From SFEL01 sp045603585 (GTDB lineage Bacteria; Bacillota; Clostridia; Christensenellales; CAG-138), in contig JAZUMK010000046.1 in assembly GCA_045603585.1 (NCBI GenBank), positions 1 through 64,000 of the forward strand: a DNA stretch of 64,000 nucleotides, written 5' to 3'. Positions 24,635-34,723 of this stretch are shown piece after piece. The translations under genes were made by a program, and so were the position numbers. Below the pieces are notes generated by a model, which had not been told where the DNA came from, did no database searches, and was given only the letters and a program-made list of their open reading frames with translations. Positions within the stretch are counted from its first letter, which is position 1; every line of letters starts with the position of its first letter.

Positions 24635-27600
24635 TTAGGCCTTGGGGATGGCGATAGCGCTGCCCGACACAAAGGTTATATGCTCCCAATTTGATACCAT
24701 CTGACGGAAGTTGGCGATCTTTGTACTGTCCATATCCAAGAGCTCCACGATAAATTGGTCTTTTGCCGGGTCATAATACATGGCGTTAAATCCGCAAAGG
24801 GCTTTGTCCGCAGCGCTGAGGCTATCCACACGTTGGGAGATACTGCTCATCAATTCCCTGATGTACGCTTCATTCACATAGGAAGGCAGTGAGGATGCCA
24901 TCACTTTGAATGTGCCTGATTCACCGGCAAGCAGAGCGGAAAGGTCTCCGGTTATCCTCTCAACATTTGCGCCGCCGGAAACACGGATGTAAACTCCACC
25001 GGATAAGGGATCGCCGAACATGCCTAGGTAAATATCGGCGTTCTTCTTAAAGTAGTCCGATTTATCCAGCGCATTTGCCAAGGATGAAACTCTCTCCTGT
25101 TCCTGAGCATTCAGTATGCAGTAATCTTCATGAACATATGCCGTCTGCCTGTTCCAGTGTATCTTTATCCACTCGTTGACAGTGCCTGTCTGAGGCACGA
25201 TCTCTCCCTTTTTGAGCTGTCCAAGCTTATCATAGTGCGTACCGGGGCCGCTGCGTATGTTTACGTCAGTAGTCGCCTGGGCGGTTCGCCCGGCAATGGG
25301 AGGTTCATAAGAGCCTGAGCTCACGGAAGCGGTGGGAGCGGGGGTGGGCGGATATGCGAAGGCATCACCAAACTTTACCGTATCCATCCACTTTTCGCAG
25401 TCTGCCTCGGTCTGCAGCAGCTTCCAGCCGCCGATATCGCCCCTTACTGCATTGACAAAGCGGAAGCCCAGCACGATATTTTGGCTCTGGGTTTGTCCCC
25501 GGTAATCCCACTGGGGAGTAAGATAAACAAAGTAGGTGGTATAGGCGGTATCCTCCCAGCCCGGCTCTGCAATATCCATAACGGAAGTCATCTTCTCCAT
25601 TCGGTAAACAGGAGAAGCTGCTTCGAAATAAGCCAGGTGGTCAAGCCGTGTGAACTCCATAACGATTTCGCTGTAGCTGTATTGGAACTGAGTAATAAGA
25701 TCTCCCAGCCTGCTGCTGTGATATATTGCGTCAGCCGATGCTCTATTTATCATCAGCAGGGTATGCCCCTCATCCAATCTATCAAACTGATCTGGAGCGA
25801 TATTATACTCTGCCATTGTGCGGGTACGATCAGTACTGTTCAGGTCTATGGAGACCTCGTAATAGGATAAATCTATCCGCTTTCCTGTTTCGCTGAAGGG
25901 AGCGGCTATTCTTTCAGCCGCCTGCCATTCGGGGTTTGCTACATTAAATGCAGGTATGGGCTGTACCGCAGTCTGCAAGTACGCAAGTATTTCCTTCTTG
26001 TTGGCATCATAATATTCTTGTCCATTTTCATAGTTGTAAACGGAATCTACGCTGGTAAGAGCATTGAACACCATTGCCATTATCTGCCCCTCCAGACCTG
26101 TTTCCCTACCAGCCCTAAAGCGGGGCATAAAGCGGCTCACTGCCCTGCGGCCCATGGCGCAAAGCTGACCGTATTCACCCACATGCTCGTGGATGTAGTC
26201 GATGGGTACAGATGAATCCTCGGGGCTTGAAACTATTGTGCTGAGGAGTTCATCTATGTTTTCTGTGTTGGCCATGGAAAGACCTATCTGTTCCTCTATT
26301 GCTTTCAGCCGTTCCTCACGTCCGATAGAAAAATCCTGTACGTATTCTTCCAGCATCTTAGGCCAGAAGTCCGCCTGATCCTTTGCCAGACCTGTGGCGG
26401 TATACCAACTTTCCTTTGGTATAATCATACCTACTAATTCAATTTCGCCATCCTGCTTTTCACGGAAAGTCAACCTAATAGCAGATTCCCACTCTGCGGA
26501 TAAACTTAGATCATCCTCAATAATTTCATACTGACGATAGGAAGCAATAATGTAAACGTCCCTAATGCCACTGTTTGCATTCTGCGATACAGCCACAACG
26601 TTATATGCAGCTCCCGCCGCATCATATGGCCGCACTATTCCCTGGATGATCTCATTTACATGCCCCATCAATTTATCCCATATGCTTACGGAAACATCAT
26701 TTCCACTGAGAGTGCGAGGAAGTGCGTAAACCTCGCTGTTGTTTACCAGCGAGGAATTGATTAGCAAATCCATGTCTGAAAGAGTGTATAGGGGGGTTGT
26801 TAATGAATCGGATGATACGTCGGAATCAACGTACAGCTCATTATCATATTGTGTGGCTATGCGTTTGCCCGCTTCCGTCATGCAATAATTACTAAGTTTG
26901 GAGCCATCGATGGAGTTAATATACAGCTGTTCGTGGTCAGTCCAACCGTCACCGTGATCAATAACAAATTCAACTATCCACGTAGGGAGCAAATACCCTG
27001 TATAAGATTCAAACTCGCTCTGCACAACACAGTTTGAAAGCAGGATATTCTTAATCGTCAATGTACATTCGGGAGAATAATTATCCTTGGTTACAATGGC
27101 TATTTCTTCGATTGCCGCCTTTATACTATCCTTTGCCTCTGCAAAAGTGAGCGGAGGCTGCGTATCGGTAATGGATGAAATTTGCTGAGATGGGCTGTAC
27201 CAGGAGAAGGAAACAATTCCGGTTTCATCCACAAAAATAAGTAAGCGTTCTTTACGAAGAGGTTCAAATTCATTTTCAAAGTCGGTAAATACGGTATGGG
27301 AAGTTAGAAAAGGAATGGTATCCCTGTCTCCATCACACCGCATATACCTGAGATACCAGCCTTCGGTCAAAGTATTGTTGGAGGGATCAAGCATCCTTGC
27401 CTTTTCAGCATGGGACAATCCCATATTGCATATGCCTAATTCATCCATTACGTTTTGAACTTTCTGAATGGCTTCTTCCTGGGATATCCTTACGTTGTCC
27501 AGCGTGGTTCCGGCAGGTTCGCCGGTATAAGCATTACCTGCCAATACTGTCTCTTCCGACTGTATAACATATTCCTTATCGGCATAAGCAGAAATGGTTG

Positions 27601-28849
27601 TGCTGCTTTGACGGGTTACCACCTTCCACTGGTTACCGGCTTCATCTTTACATGTGTATTTTGCCATGGGGCTGAATTGTGTTTCAGAGGCATTCTTTGT
27701 TTCCGAATAGTCCTCCGCAAGCTTTATATCAGAAACACTGCCCATCACAGTTTCTACCGTTCTATTAATCTTTTCTGTTGTAAAATCATAATACTCCATC
27801 TTGTAAACCGGGTAGTTTACATACAGGGGTATATCCATCACCGCATCCACGGTTACGGGCAGCCAGCCGCCTGCGGTGTAGGTTTCCTTCCACACTTCGG
27901 ATTTGGTTTCGGTAACGCTGTTTATGCTGTTGGAGCCATCCTTGTTGGCGGCAAGCTGTGCAAACAGAGGGGCTGCAAAAAACTCATCGGTAATTTCATA
28001 TTTGCCCTTATCATCCCATGTGATGATGGTAACGAAATAGCCAAGCCTTTCCCAGCTTTCAGCATCGGGACCTTTTACATACTGGCATAGAGCCAGAGCA
28101 GGCTTGCCGTTGATGTATGTGGGCATGGCGTCGCAGTATTCAAAGGCAGCAAGGTCATTTGTAATAGGAGTATCCTTGATTTCCAGCCAGCGCTTCTGGT
28201 TGTCCCTTACTGCATAGTAGGTCTCCATGCCTGCAGCATCGCTTACCATTACGGAATAACCGTCCTTCTCAGACTCCATGTCCGCTGTAAATCTACGATA
28301 AACCGCAAGCATTTCGCAGTCCCACTCTACAGTGACAGGGAATGCCATGGTAGGTGCAGACAGGGGCTTGTATTCATCTCCTGATTTCTCATATACGAAC
28401 AGCCCGCAGCGGCTCTCAGGCCCTTGCTGACCGATATTGATGAGCAGTATTATCTCGCGCTGATCATCGCCTGTTACATCCGCACCGAAAGCAATGAAAT
28501 CCTTGCCCCATTTATCTCCGTTCACATTAAGCTCTGCGGAATCAGCGATTATTTTACCCTTGCCGCTAAGCTCCACGGTCACGGTGCTGCCATAGCTGTC
28601 CATGACGGCGTAGTCGGCGTTGCCATCTCCGTCAAGGTCGTCGTTGCACTCCGTGACAAAGCCATCAGCACCGCGGGTTCCGCTGCCGAATATGTCTGTA
28701 AACTGCTCCCATGCCTGCTCATGGTTTAACACCCCAATGACTCTTGGGGCATCCATATCTGCCTCCGCCGGTTTACTCTGACAACCGGTGAAGACAAATA
28801 GTAATATCGTTATTGCTGAAATCATAATAGTGCACTGTTTTTTCATCAT
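24635..28849 (-). CDS. giant lipoprotein with FG-GAP-like, shared repeat and SH3b domains
   Basis: A 1404-aa exported lipoprotein; ATG at 28849 has AGGAG 11 bases upstream and the lipobox VFTGC puts the Cys at residue 23. An FG-GAP/VCBS-like calcium loop, DDLDGDGNADYAV, opens the mature part (about residues 65-75). Residues of about 688-955 are clearly homologous to a segment of the BlaR1-like giant at 30608-34723 (both have LSDMDLLI, VYALPRTLSGND, YGQLCAMGRRAVSRFMPRF). An SH3b domain with VNIRSGPGTHYDKLG lies at about 1200-1255, suggesting contact with peptidoglycan. It is the last gene of a sigma/anti-sigma operon and could be its outer sensor or effector. Confidence 0.78.
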   Translation of the reverse strand: MMKKQCTIMISAITILLFVFTGCQSKPAEADMDAPRVIGVLNHEQAWEQFTDIFGSGTRGADGFVTECNDDLDGDGNADYAVMDSYGSTVTVELSGKGKIIADSAELNVNGDKWGKDFIAFGADVTGDDQREIILLINIGQQGPESRCGLFVYEKSGDEYKPLSAPTMAFPVTVEWDCEMLAVYRRFTADMESEKDGYSVMVSDAAGMETYYAVRDNQKRWLEIKDTPITNDLAAFEYCDAMPTYINGKPALALCQYVKGPDAESWERLGYFVTIITWDDKGKYEITDEFFAAPLFAQLAANKDGSNSINSVTETKSEVWKETYTAGGWLPVTVDAVMDIPLYVNYPVYKMEYYDFTTEKINRTVETVMGSVSDIKLAEDYSETKNASETQFSPMAKYTCKDEAGNQWKVVTRQSSTTISAYADKEYVIQSEETVLAGNAYTGEPAGTTLDNVRISQEEAIQKVQNVMDELGICNMGLSHAEKARMLDPSNNTLTEGWYLRYMRCDGDRDTIPFLTSHTVFTDFENEFEPLRKERLLIFVDETGIVSFSWYSPSQQISSITDTQPPLTFAEAKDSIKAAIEEIAIVTKDNYSPECTLTIKNILLSNCVVQSEFESYTGYLLPTWIVEFVIDHGDGWTDHEQLYINSIDGSKLSNYCMTEAGKRIATQYDNELYVDSDVSSDSLTTPLYTLSDMDLLINSSLVNNSEVYALPRTLSGNDVSVSIWDKLMGHVNEIIQGIVRPYDAAGAAYNVVAVSQNANSGIRDVYIIASYRQYEIIEDDLSLSAEWESAIRLTFREKQDGEIELVGMIIPKESWYTATGLAKDQADFWPKMLEEYVQDFSIGREERLKAIEEQIGLSMANTENIDELLSTIVSSPEDSSVPIDYIHEHVGEYGQLCAMGRRAVSRFMPRFRAGRETGLEGQIMAMVFNALTSVDSVYNYENGQEYYDANKKEILAYLQTAVQPIPAFNVANPEWQAAERIAAPFSETGKRIDLSYYEVSIDLNSTDRTRTMAEYNIAPDQFDRLDEGHTLLMINRASADAIYHSSRLGDLITQFQYSYSEIVMEFTRLDHLAYFEAASPVYRMEKMTSVMDIAEPGWEDTAYTTYFVYLTPQWDYRGQTQSQNIVLGFRFVNAVRGDIGGWKLLQTEADCEKWMDTVKFGDAFAYPPTPAPTASVSSGSYEPPIAGRTAQATTDVNIRSGPGTHYDKLGQLKKGEIVPQTGTVNEWIKIHWNRQTAYVHEDYCILNAQEQERVSSLANALDKSDYFKKNADIYLGMFGDPLSGGVYIRVSGGANVERITGDLSALLAGESGTFKVMASSLPSYVNEAYIRELMSSISQRVDSLSAADKALCGFNAMYYDPAKDQFIVELLDMDSTKIANFRQMVSNWEHITFVSGSAIAIPKA

Positions 28850-28928
28850 GTTATCTTTCTCTCCTGTAACACATGTCAAATAATCTCTCATATAATTACA
28901 GATAACTATGGAGCAGCAAAGTAACATA

Positions 28929-28962
28929 AAAATCTGCCCGAAGTAAATCGAGCAGATTTTTT
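28929..28962. terminator. hairpin between anti-sigma and giant lipoprotein genes
   Basis: AAAATCTGC and GCAGATTTT arms with an inner CGA/TCG, and T-runs on both sides. It lies 11 bases after the anti-sigma gene stop and before the lipoprotein gene, so it may set a lower level for the latter. Confidence 0.75.
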
Positions 28963-28972
28963 GATTGTAACG

Positions 28973-29842
28973 TTATTCAAATTTTATTTGAGGTAACAGG
29001 TCTTTTAATGTATCTAAAGCAAGTCCATTTCCCGACATGGAAACATGTCCATATGGGTAGACCGCTTTCGCATACGCATCGCCATGACTATCCTCGCCGC
29101 AGTATATTTCAATACCATTTTCTAACGTGTACTTATCCGGAAGCTCATCCGCTGGAGTGGCATAGCCCGCAGACGCCGTATTGGGATCAAAAAAATCCTG
29201 CCATATTATCAATGTATCCCCGGAGGCCAATGAATACGTAATTTGCAGAGTAATATACATCCCATCCTCTTTCATGGTCAGTATATCTACAAGTGATGCA
29301 TCATCGCTCTCAATAAAGACTACCGGTCTTTGCATGAATACGGCTGCTTCGTGGATAGATGCAAAAGTTTCAGGCAAGTTACTGTAGTTTAGAGGCAATA
29401 CGCTCTCTTTATCCTGAATGTTTTGCATATCTTGCCTAATGCTAAATGCACCATTAAACAAACCTACAATAACGGCGTATGCTTCTTGTGCAAACGCCCG
29501 CCCGGACTCTGTAAATCCTCCCCCTATAATCAGCAATGCAACCAAGCAAGCTGCGACGGCCTTAATCCATCCTCTACCGGTTGCTCTATTTCTATGCTTT
29601 GCATGCGGGGTTATTGTCCTTGCCTGCAGCGCATCCGCATAGGCTTGGTTCCTAATGCTCTCTTTTACCCGATCTATCTCACTAAATAACTCGTCATTAC
29701 CCGTCTCGCTATCACCGCCTAATAACCAGCCCAGCTTCTGCCGCTCGCTTTCTTGAATGGCTCCATACAAAATGCCCGCAGCTTCATCTGTGCGCAGAAG
29801 GTATTCTATTCTTTTGCGTTTTTCAGCATTCCTGTTTTTCAT
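28973..29842 (-). CDS. anti-sigma factor-like membrane protein (DUF4367-type)
   Basis: A 289-aa protein. Residues 1-95 are cytosolic and helical; one TM helix lies at about residues 92-110 (WIKAVAACLVALLIIGGG). The outer domain has NLPETFASIHEAAVFMQRPVVF, the usual DUF4367 opening, and ends VSMSGNGLALDTLKDLLPQIKFE. AAGGGG lies before the ATG. It follows the sigma gene at 30440 by 76 bases. Its layout matches the anti-sigma protein at 22951, so the ICE carries two such modules. Confidence 0.75.
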   Translation of the reverse strand: MKNRNAEKRKRIEYLLRTDEAAGILYGAIQESERQKLGWLLGGDSETGNDELFSEIDRVKESIRNQAYADALQARTITPHAKHRNRATGRGWIKAVAACLVALLIIGGGFTESGRAFAQEAYAVIVGLFNGAFSIRQDMQNIQDKESVLPLNYSNLPETFASIHEAAVFMQRPVVFIESDDASLVDILTMKEDGMYITLQITYSLASGDTLIIWQDFFDPNTASAGYATPADELPDKYTLENGIEIYCGEDSHGDAYAKAVYPYGHVSMSGNGLALDTLKDLLPQIKFE

Positions 29843-29918
29843 AATGTTCCCCTTTAATTACAAAGCCGCGGTTCTTTGTGTCATACAATTATAGATAACC
29901 CAACATCTCTGATGGTAA

Positions 29919-30440
29919 CTATAAATTTATATTTTTTCTCAGTTTGTTCAGAGCACGCTTTTTCCGCATTTTTACTGCGCCCAAGCTCATATTCAATGTA
30001 TCAGCGATTTCAGATAACGACATTTCCTGATAATATGCCATCCAGATTATCAGCTTGTCTGTATCATCCAACCCCAAAACCGCATTCCTGAGCTGTTCTA
30101 TTTCGCTACGATCAACAACTGATTCTTCGACATTTTCTTTTGAATGGCTATATAAAAGCGGCGCATTAAGCGGATCTTGCAAATCCACCGGTAATTCATA
30201 AGAATTCTTGCGTTTTTGCTTTTTTATATATGCCGCAATCTCATTTCTGGTAATAGCAAATATCCAAGCCGGGAATTTATTTGTATCTTGCAGCTGATAA
30301 AATTTCGATAGCCCCAGAACGATTACATTATGGTATATCTCTTTGGAGATTTCGCGATTCTTAACCTTGCCATGGATCACATTAAGCAATAGATCTTCCA
30401 TGGGCCGCAACAGCGTATCAAACATTTCTCTGCTGCTCAT
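29919..30440 (-). CDS. ECF-type RNA polymerase sigma factor (ICE cargo)
   Basis: A 173-aa factor. ATG at 30440 has GGAG 8 bases upstream; an in-frame ATG 24 bases further up is less likely. Region 2 includes NKFPAWIFAITRNEIAAYIKK; region 4 is DDTDKLIIWMAYYQEMSL and the HTH SEIADTLNMSLGAVKMRKKRALNKLRK. It heads the operon with the DUF4367-type anti-sigma factor and the 1404-aa lipoprotein. Confidence 0.88.
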   Translation of the reverse strand: MSSREMFDTLLRPMEDLLLNVIHGKVKNREISKEIYHNVIVLGLSKFYQLQDTNKFPAWIFAITRNEIAAYIKKQKRKNSYELPVDLQDPLNAPLLYSHSKENVEESVVDRSEIEQLRNAVLGLDDTDKLIIWMAYYQEMSLSEIADTLNMSLGAVKMRKKRALNKLRKNINL

Positions 30441-30577
30441 AAGAATGCTCCTCTCCTTTCCCATGATCTAAGATAAAGTGGATTTATTATATCGGTGCGC
30501 TCAATAAACCGCAAACATATGGCCGCAAATTACCACTATTTATATTATAGATAAATATTTCTGTGAAAAGTAACAAG

Positions 30578-30605
30578 AAAACAAGCCCAAAGGGCTTGTT
30601 TTTTG
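30578..30605 (-). terminator. hairpin after the BlaR1-like gene
   Basis: AAAACAAGCCC and GGGCTTGTTTT form an 11-bp stem with a 2-3 base loop, directly behind the BlaR1-like gene, with A/T tails on both sides. Confidence 0.85.
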
Positions 30606-30607
30606 TT

Positions 30608-33600
30608 CTACGCAACCCGCCTTGCAAAGGCGAAGTGTTCCTGCCAGTAATCGGTTTCACAGCTGCGCTTTTCTATTTTGCCTGTGGAAGCGGAGGCATC
30701 TACCATCTTGCCGTCGCCGATATAAATGCCTGCGTGCTGGATATCCTCTGTGTCGCCGCCATGGAAGAACAGTATATCTCCGGGCTGCAAATCAGCCTTG
30801 TCGGTTATCTTCTGCCAGTTTGCGTTATCGGCATACCTCTGACAGTTTTCCATCTTTTCCACATAAACGCCCGCCTGTGTAACCACATAGTACACAAGCC
30901 CTGAGGAATCAAAGGCGTCCGGGCCATATGCGCCTGTTTTGTAGGGCTTGCCTACAAGGCTTTCCGCCCTGGCAACTATGGAGTTGGGAGCGCCATCAAT
31001 CTGGAATGTACGCATCCATTTTTCGCAGTCATAGTCCGCCTGGTACAGCTGCCATTCGCCCTTGATCTTCTTTGCGTTGAGGAAGCGGAACATCAGCACC
31101 ACGTCGGAGTTGTAGTATTGTATCAGTACGCTGTATATGGTGGTCACATAGGGTATGGAATTTTCCGTGCCCCTTTCATACCGCCGGGTCATACGCAGCA
31201 CACGGTCATTGTGTCCGGGGAGCCATGTGGGGGCGTATTCCACCGCGCCGTAGGTTTCGCTGTCCGGGTTCCATTTCGTATTTTCTGCGGAATGCTGTAT
31301 CAGGTCAACGTCAAGCTTCAATGTGCCCCGCAGAGTACGATGCACCTCAAGCAGCTCCTGACCGTCCCTGCTGTAAATATCATTGGAGAACCAGTCCTTC
31401 AGCATTGACTCGGTCTGCTCTGTGCCATTCCCGCTTAAGGATATGCCATAATAGGAAAGATCCAGCCGGGAGGTATCCTTATCCTTATACGGCTCGATGG
31501 CTAACTTCCCTGCCCGCCATGCATGCTCACCCGTTGCAGGAGCAGGGATATGGGCTGGTACGGGCGTGGGCTGAAGCAGCGATACATGCAGCGGCGTATC
31601 CTGTGCAAGTCCTGCGGATGCAAGGTCTATTCCGCTTAAGTTTGCCAGCTCGCGCAGCAGCTCCCTTATTCCGCTGCCGCTTGTGCCGTATTCCTCAAGA
31701 ATAGGTTTTGTAAGGCCTGACCAGTATGCTTCTGCCTCTTCACGAGAAATATTATCTCCAACAACAGCAGGCAGAAGCAGCTCCCAGCCTTCGGTACGAT
31801 GGTAATTATAGTTGAAGTAGTCAGTGTTGCCAACGGTTACTTCATTCAGATTGGGTACAGCGGCAAACATGACCGCCGCGTACATATTACACAGCTCCAT
31901 ACTGCAATTTGCATCCGGGATTTCAATAGTGCATCCGGGCTGTTTTTTACTTCCTGACTTACCGGCACCAATAAGCCCCAGACCCATGGTTTTAGTAAGT
32001 GCTTCGGTCTTCTCATAGAAGGCTGTGTCCACTTTAGCTTCAAAGCCCTTTGCGGCTATCTCATCCGCCAGAGGGTACAGCCTGAGAATGGCGTCACGGA
32101 GTGCAGCTTTTTCATCCGGCAATCTCATATATGCCAGAATTCCGTTCCTGCTGGCATCGTACCACGCCTGCCCGTTTTCATAGTCGTTAAGGGAATCCAC
32201 GCCAAGAAGGGCATTGAGCACCGCTGCCATTATCTGTCCTTCAAGGCCTGTTTCGTATCCCTTCTCAAACCTGGGCATAAAGCGGCTTACCGCCCTGCGC
32301 CCCATGGCACAAAGCTGACCATATTCGCCAACATGTTCCTTGATGTAATCGATACGGGCAGAGGAACCCTTGGGGCTTGAGGTTATGATGCCAAGGAGAG
32401 AACCTACGTTTGTGGTATTATCCATGGAAATGGCTATCTGCTCATCTATGGCTTTCAGGCGCTCTGCACGGCCAATGGAATCGGGCGAGAAATCGGTGTA
32501 TTTTTGCAAATCCTCAGGCCACTCCCTATTGCCATAGCTCACACGACCCTTGGAATCCTTTAAGGGCCAATACACATTGGAAAACTCTATTTCGCCATTT
32601 TCATTTTCTTTATATTGCCATATGACGGCACAGTTCAGCTCGCCATCCACGGACAATTCATCATTCAAAAGCGTGTACCGCCGATAGGTGAGAATTGTAT
32701 AAACATCGATAATGTCGCTGTTTGCATCCTGTGTTACAGCTACCACGTTATACGCCGCTCCCGCCGCATCGTAGGGCATATCCTGAAAATACTGGTTATT
32801 TACCGTAATCAGAATCCTATCCCAAATTTCTGTAGATAGATCATTGCCGCTGAGGGTGCGGGGCAGGGCATAAACCTTGCTGTTGTTTGTCAGCGAGGAA
32901 TATATGAGCAGGTCCATGTCGGAAAGGGTGTCGATGGGGTCGGGGGGCACCGGCGCATATTGCAGAGTATCGGGATAAACCTGCTCCTCCCCATATGCTT
33001 CGCCTATTTCCATGCTTTCTATGAGCCAACCGTTGCTGGTCCATGAGAGATTGGTGTAATATGCGGTGGTGATCCCCGCACCGGGGTCATATTCCAGAAG
33101 CTGACGCAGGCGAAGCATAGGCTTTTGTCCTTCTGTTATTACTGTGCCGCCGCTTACCCATAGCGCGTTTTCACCACTTAGTGCGGAATATTTGCTTTGA
33201 TCATAGGGAATGGCGTCATTTGTAATAATGTTGTTCGGGTATTCTACAAATTCGTCATTCTTTATCATAATGTTATTCGGATATTCTGCAAATTCATCAT
33301 TCACTATGTGGTAAACATATACATCTGTTGCGTCATAGTTGCTTCCGCCTGCTACCAACATAAGGGCAATGTCGGTTTTACCATCAGCGTCAAAGTCAGC
33401 GGTGTGGTATTCTGCATTTTGCCACCAGCCGGGGATATCACGGGTTATTTCACCGTTGAAGAGTTTGACCGTTAACGTGGCCATTGCTTTTTCCGGGTCA
33501 AAGTTTTTATCATTAGGATTATCTGCGACGACAGTAATCGTGTCTTCATGACCGTCGCCGTCCACATCAATAAACTGCTCTGAAGCAGTACCCGCAATAT

Positions 33601-34723
33601 CTGTCTCGCTAGGTTCCACCTCCGCAGGCGCTTCCTGACAGGCCGTGGTGAAGCAGCCAACCAGCATTATAACCGCAAGCATCAGCGCCGCAGCCCTGCC
33701 AAGGAAGGTGGTACGCTCCCGCATGAATGCGCCCTTCATGCGGCGCTTTGCCATGCGTCGGGAGCTTGCTTGGCTCATGCCCAGCTGGGGTCGGGTAGCG
33801 TAGGAGAACAGCTCCAGTATGGCGGTGAGATAGCCCCGCTTCTGCTCCTTGCCCACAAAGGCGATAACATCCGCATCGCAGGCGGTTTCCATGTCGGCCC
33901 GCATTTCACTAAAGCCAATATGCACAGCGGGATTGAACCAATAGATTATACGAAGCGCTGTAAGAAGTGCGGTCATATGGTGGTCATGCCGCTTCTTGTG
34001 GGTCAGCTCGTGGAGGAATGCATAGCGAAGCTTTTCCTCGTCCCCGTCCATAGAGGCGGGGAGTAACAGCACAGGGTATGTGAAGAAGGCTATGCCGGGG
34101 GATATGGCCCTGTCCACCGCCCACATGGTTATGGGCTTAACATTGAGGGCAGCACAGCATTCATAGTATATGGCGTACACTCTGGGGGATACAGAGGTGG
34201 TATGCCGCTGCATATCCTCGTAAAAGCGCAGTTTTACTATCATCATCCACAGGCCGAAGACAAGCGCCCCTGCCACCCATGTCCAGAATGCGGCAATGCG
34301 CCAGCGAATATTGAACACAGGCTCCTTTACCTCGGGAACAGCTGCTGCTGCGCTTTCAGGTATTTCCTGAGAAATAGCAGGAGTAACAGCATTTTCGCCC
34401 TGAGTATCAATGTCAGGCTGAACGGGCGCTGCTTCAGTTACAGGGGCCATGTTCACGGCGGGTATTTCGTTTATAACGGGGCTTTCAAATATGCTTTCTT
34501 CCTGTACAACAGGGGCAGGCCGCTCGGGCAACAGGCTTTCCACATGGAAACCGCTTTCGATGGTGACAGGCAGCATCAGCCGCAGCACCAGCAGCAGCCA
34601 CATTGCATACTGCACTTTGGGAGAAAGGCGCTTTTTGAACGCCGCCCGAAACAGCAGTATGAATGCGGTGATTACAGCAGAATAAATGCTGATTTCTATG
34701 AGGATATCAACTGTTCTTTCCAT
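30608..34723 (-). CDS. BlaR1/MecR1-like M56 protease fused to FG-GAP, shared repeat and degenerate NlpC/P60 domains
   Basis: A 1371-aa membrane protein. Residues 1-360 are a BlaR1-type M56 peptidase: TM helices at about 8-30, 36-55, 142-165 and 341-358, and the zinc site HELTH (238-242) with a downstream Glu in EMRADMETACD. After the last TM comes an outer region: VDVDGDG-like FG-GAP loops (about 385-475), a segment of about 599-865 homologous to the giant lipoprotein at 24635, and an NlpC/P60 domain from about 1249. The P60 active-site Cys is replaced by Ser1273 (FDSSGLV, normal FDCSGLV), while His1330 remains, so it is probably a binding rather than cutting domain. The start overlaps the BlaI-like gene by 17 bases. 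It likely senses wall fragments and cleaves the repressor. Confidence 0.82.
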   Translation of the reverse strand: MERTVDILIEISIYSAVITAFILLFRAAFKKRLSPKVQYAMWLLLVLRLMLPVTIESGFHVESLLPERPAPVVQEESIFESPVINEIPAVNMAPVTEAAPVQPDIDTQGENAVTPAISQEIPESAAAAVPEVKEPVFNIRWRIAAFWTWVAGALVFGLWMMIVKLRFYEDMQRHTTSVSPRVYAIYYECCAALNVKPITMWAVDRAISPGIAFFTYPVLLLPASMDGDEEKLRYAFLHELTHKKRHDHHMTALLTALRIIYWFNPAVHIGFSEMRADMETACDADVIAFVGKEQKRGYLTAILELFSYATRPQLGMSQASSRRMAKRRMKGAFMRERTTFLGRAAALMLAVIMLVGCFTTACQEAPAEVEPSETDIAGTASEQFIDVDGDGHEDTITVVADNPNDKNFDPEKAMATLTVKLFNGEITRDIPGWWQNAEYHTADFDADGKTDIALMLVAGGSNYDATDVYVYHIVNDEFAEYPNNIMIKNDEFVEYPNNIITNDAIPYDQSKYSALSGENALWVSGGTVITEGQKPMLRLRQLLEYDPGAGITTAYYTNLSWTSNGWLIESMEIGEAYGEEQVYPDTLQYAPVPPDPIDTLSDMDLLIYSSLTNNSKVYALPRTLSGNDLSTEIWDRILITVNNQYFQDMPYDAAGAAYNVVAVTQDANSDIIDVYTILTYRRYTLLNDELSVDGELNCAVIWQYKENENGEIEFSNVYWPLKDSKGRVSYGNREWPEDLQKYTDFSPDSIGRAERLKAIDEQIAISMDNTTNVGSLLGIITSSPKGSSARIDYIKEHVGEYGQLCAMGRRAVSRFMPRFEKGYETGLEGQIMAAVLNALLGVDSLNDYENGQAWYDASRNGILAYMRLPDEKAALRDAILRLYPLADEIAAKGFEAKVDTAFYEKTEALTKTMGLGLIGAGKSGSKKQPGCTIEIPDANCSMELCNMYAAVMFAAVPNLNEVTVGNTDYFNYNYHRTEGWELLLPAVVGDNISREEAEAYWSGLTKPILEEYGTSGSGIRELLRELANLSGIDLASAGLAQDTPLHVSLLQPTPVPAHIPAPATGEHAWRAGKLAIEPYKDKDTSRLDLSYYGISLSGNGTEQTESMLKDWFSNDIYSRDGQELLEVHRTLRGTLKLDVDLIQHSAENTKWNPDSETYGAVEYAPTWLPGHNDRVLRMTRRYERGTENSIPYVTTIYSVLIQYYNSDVVLMFRFLNAKKIKGEWQLYQADYDCEKWMRTFQIDGAPNSIVARAESLVGKPYKTGAYGPDAFDSSGLVYYVVTQAGVYVEKMENCQRYADNANWQKITDKADLQPGDILFFHGGDTEDIQHAGIYIGDGKMVDASASTGKIEKRSCETDYWQEHFAFARRVA

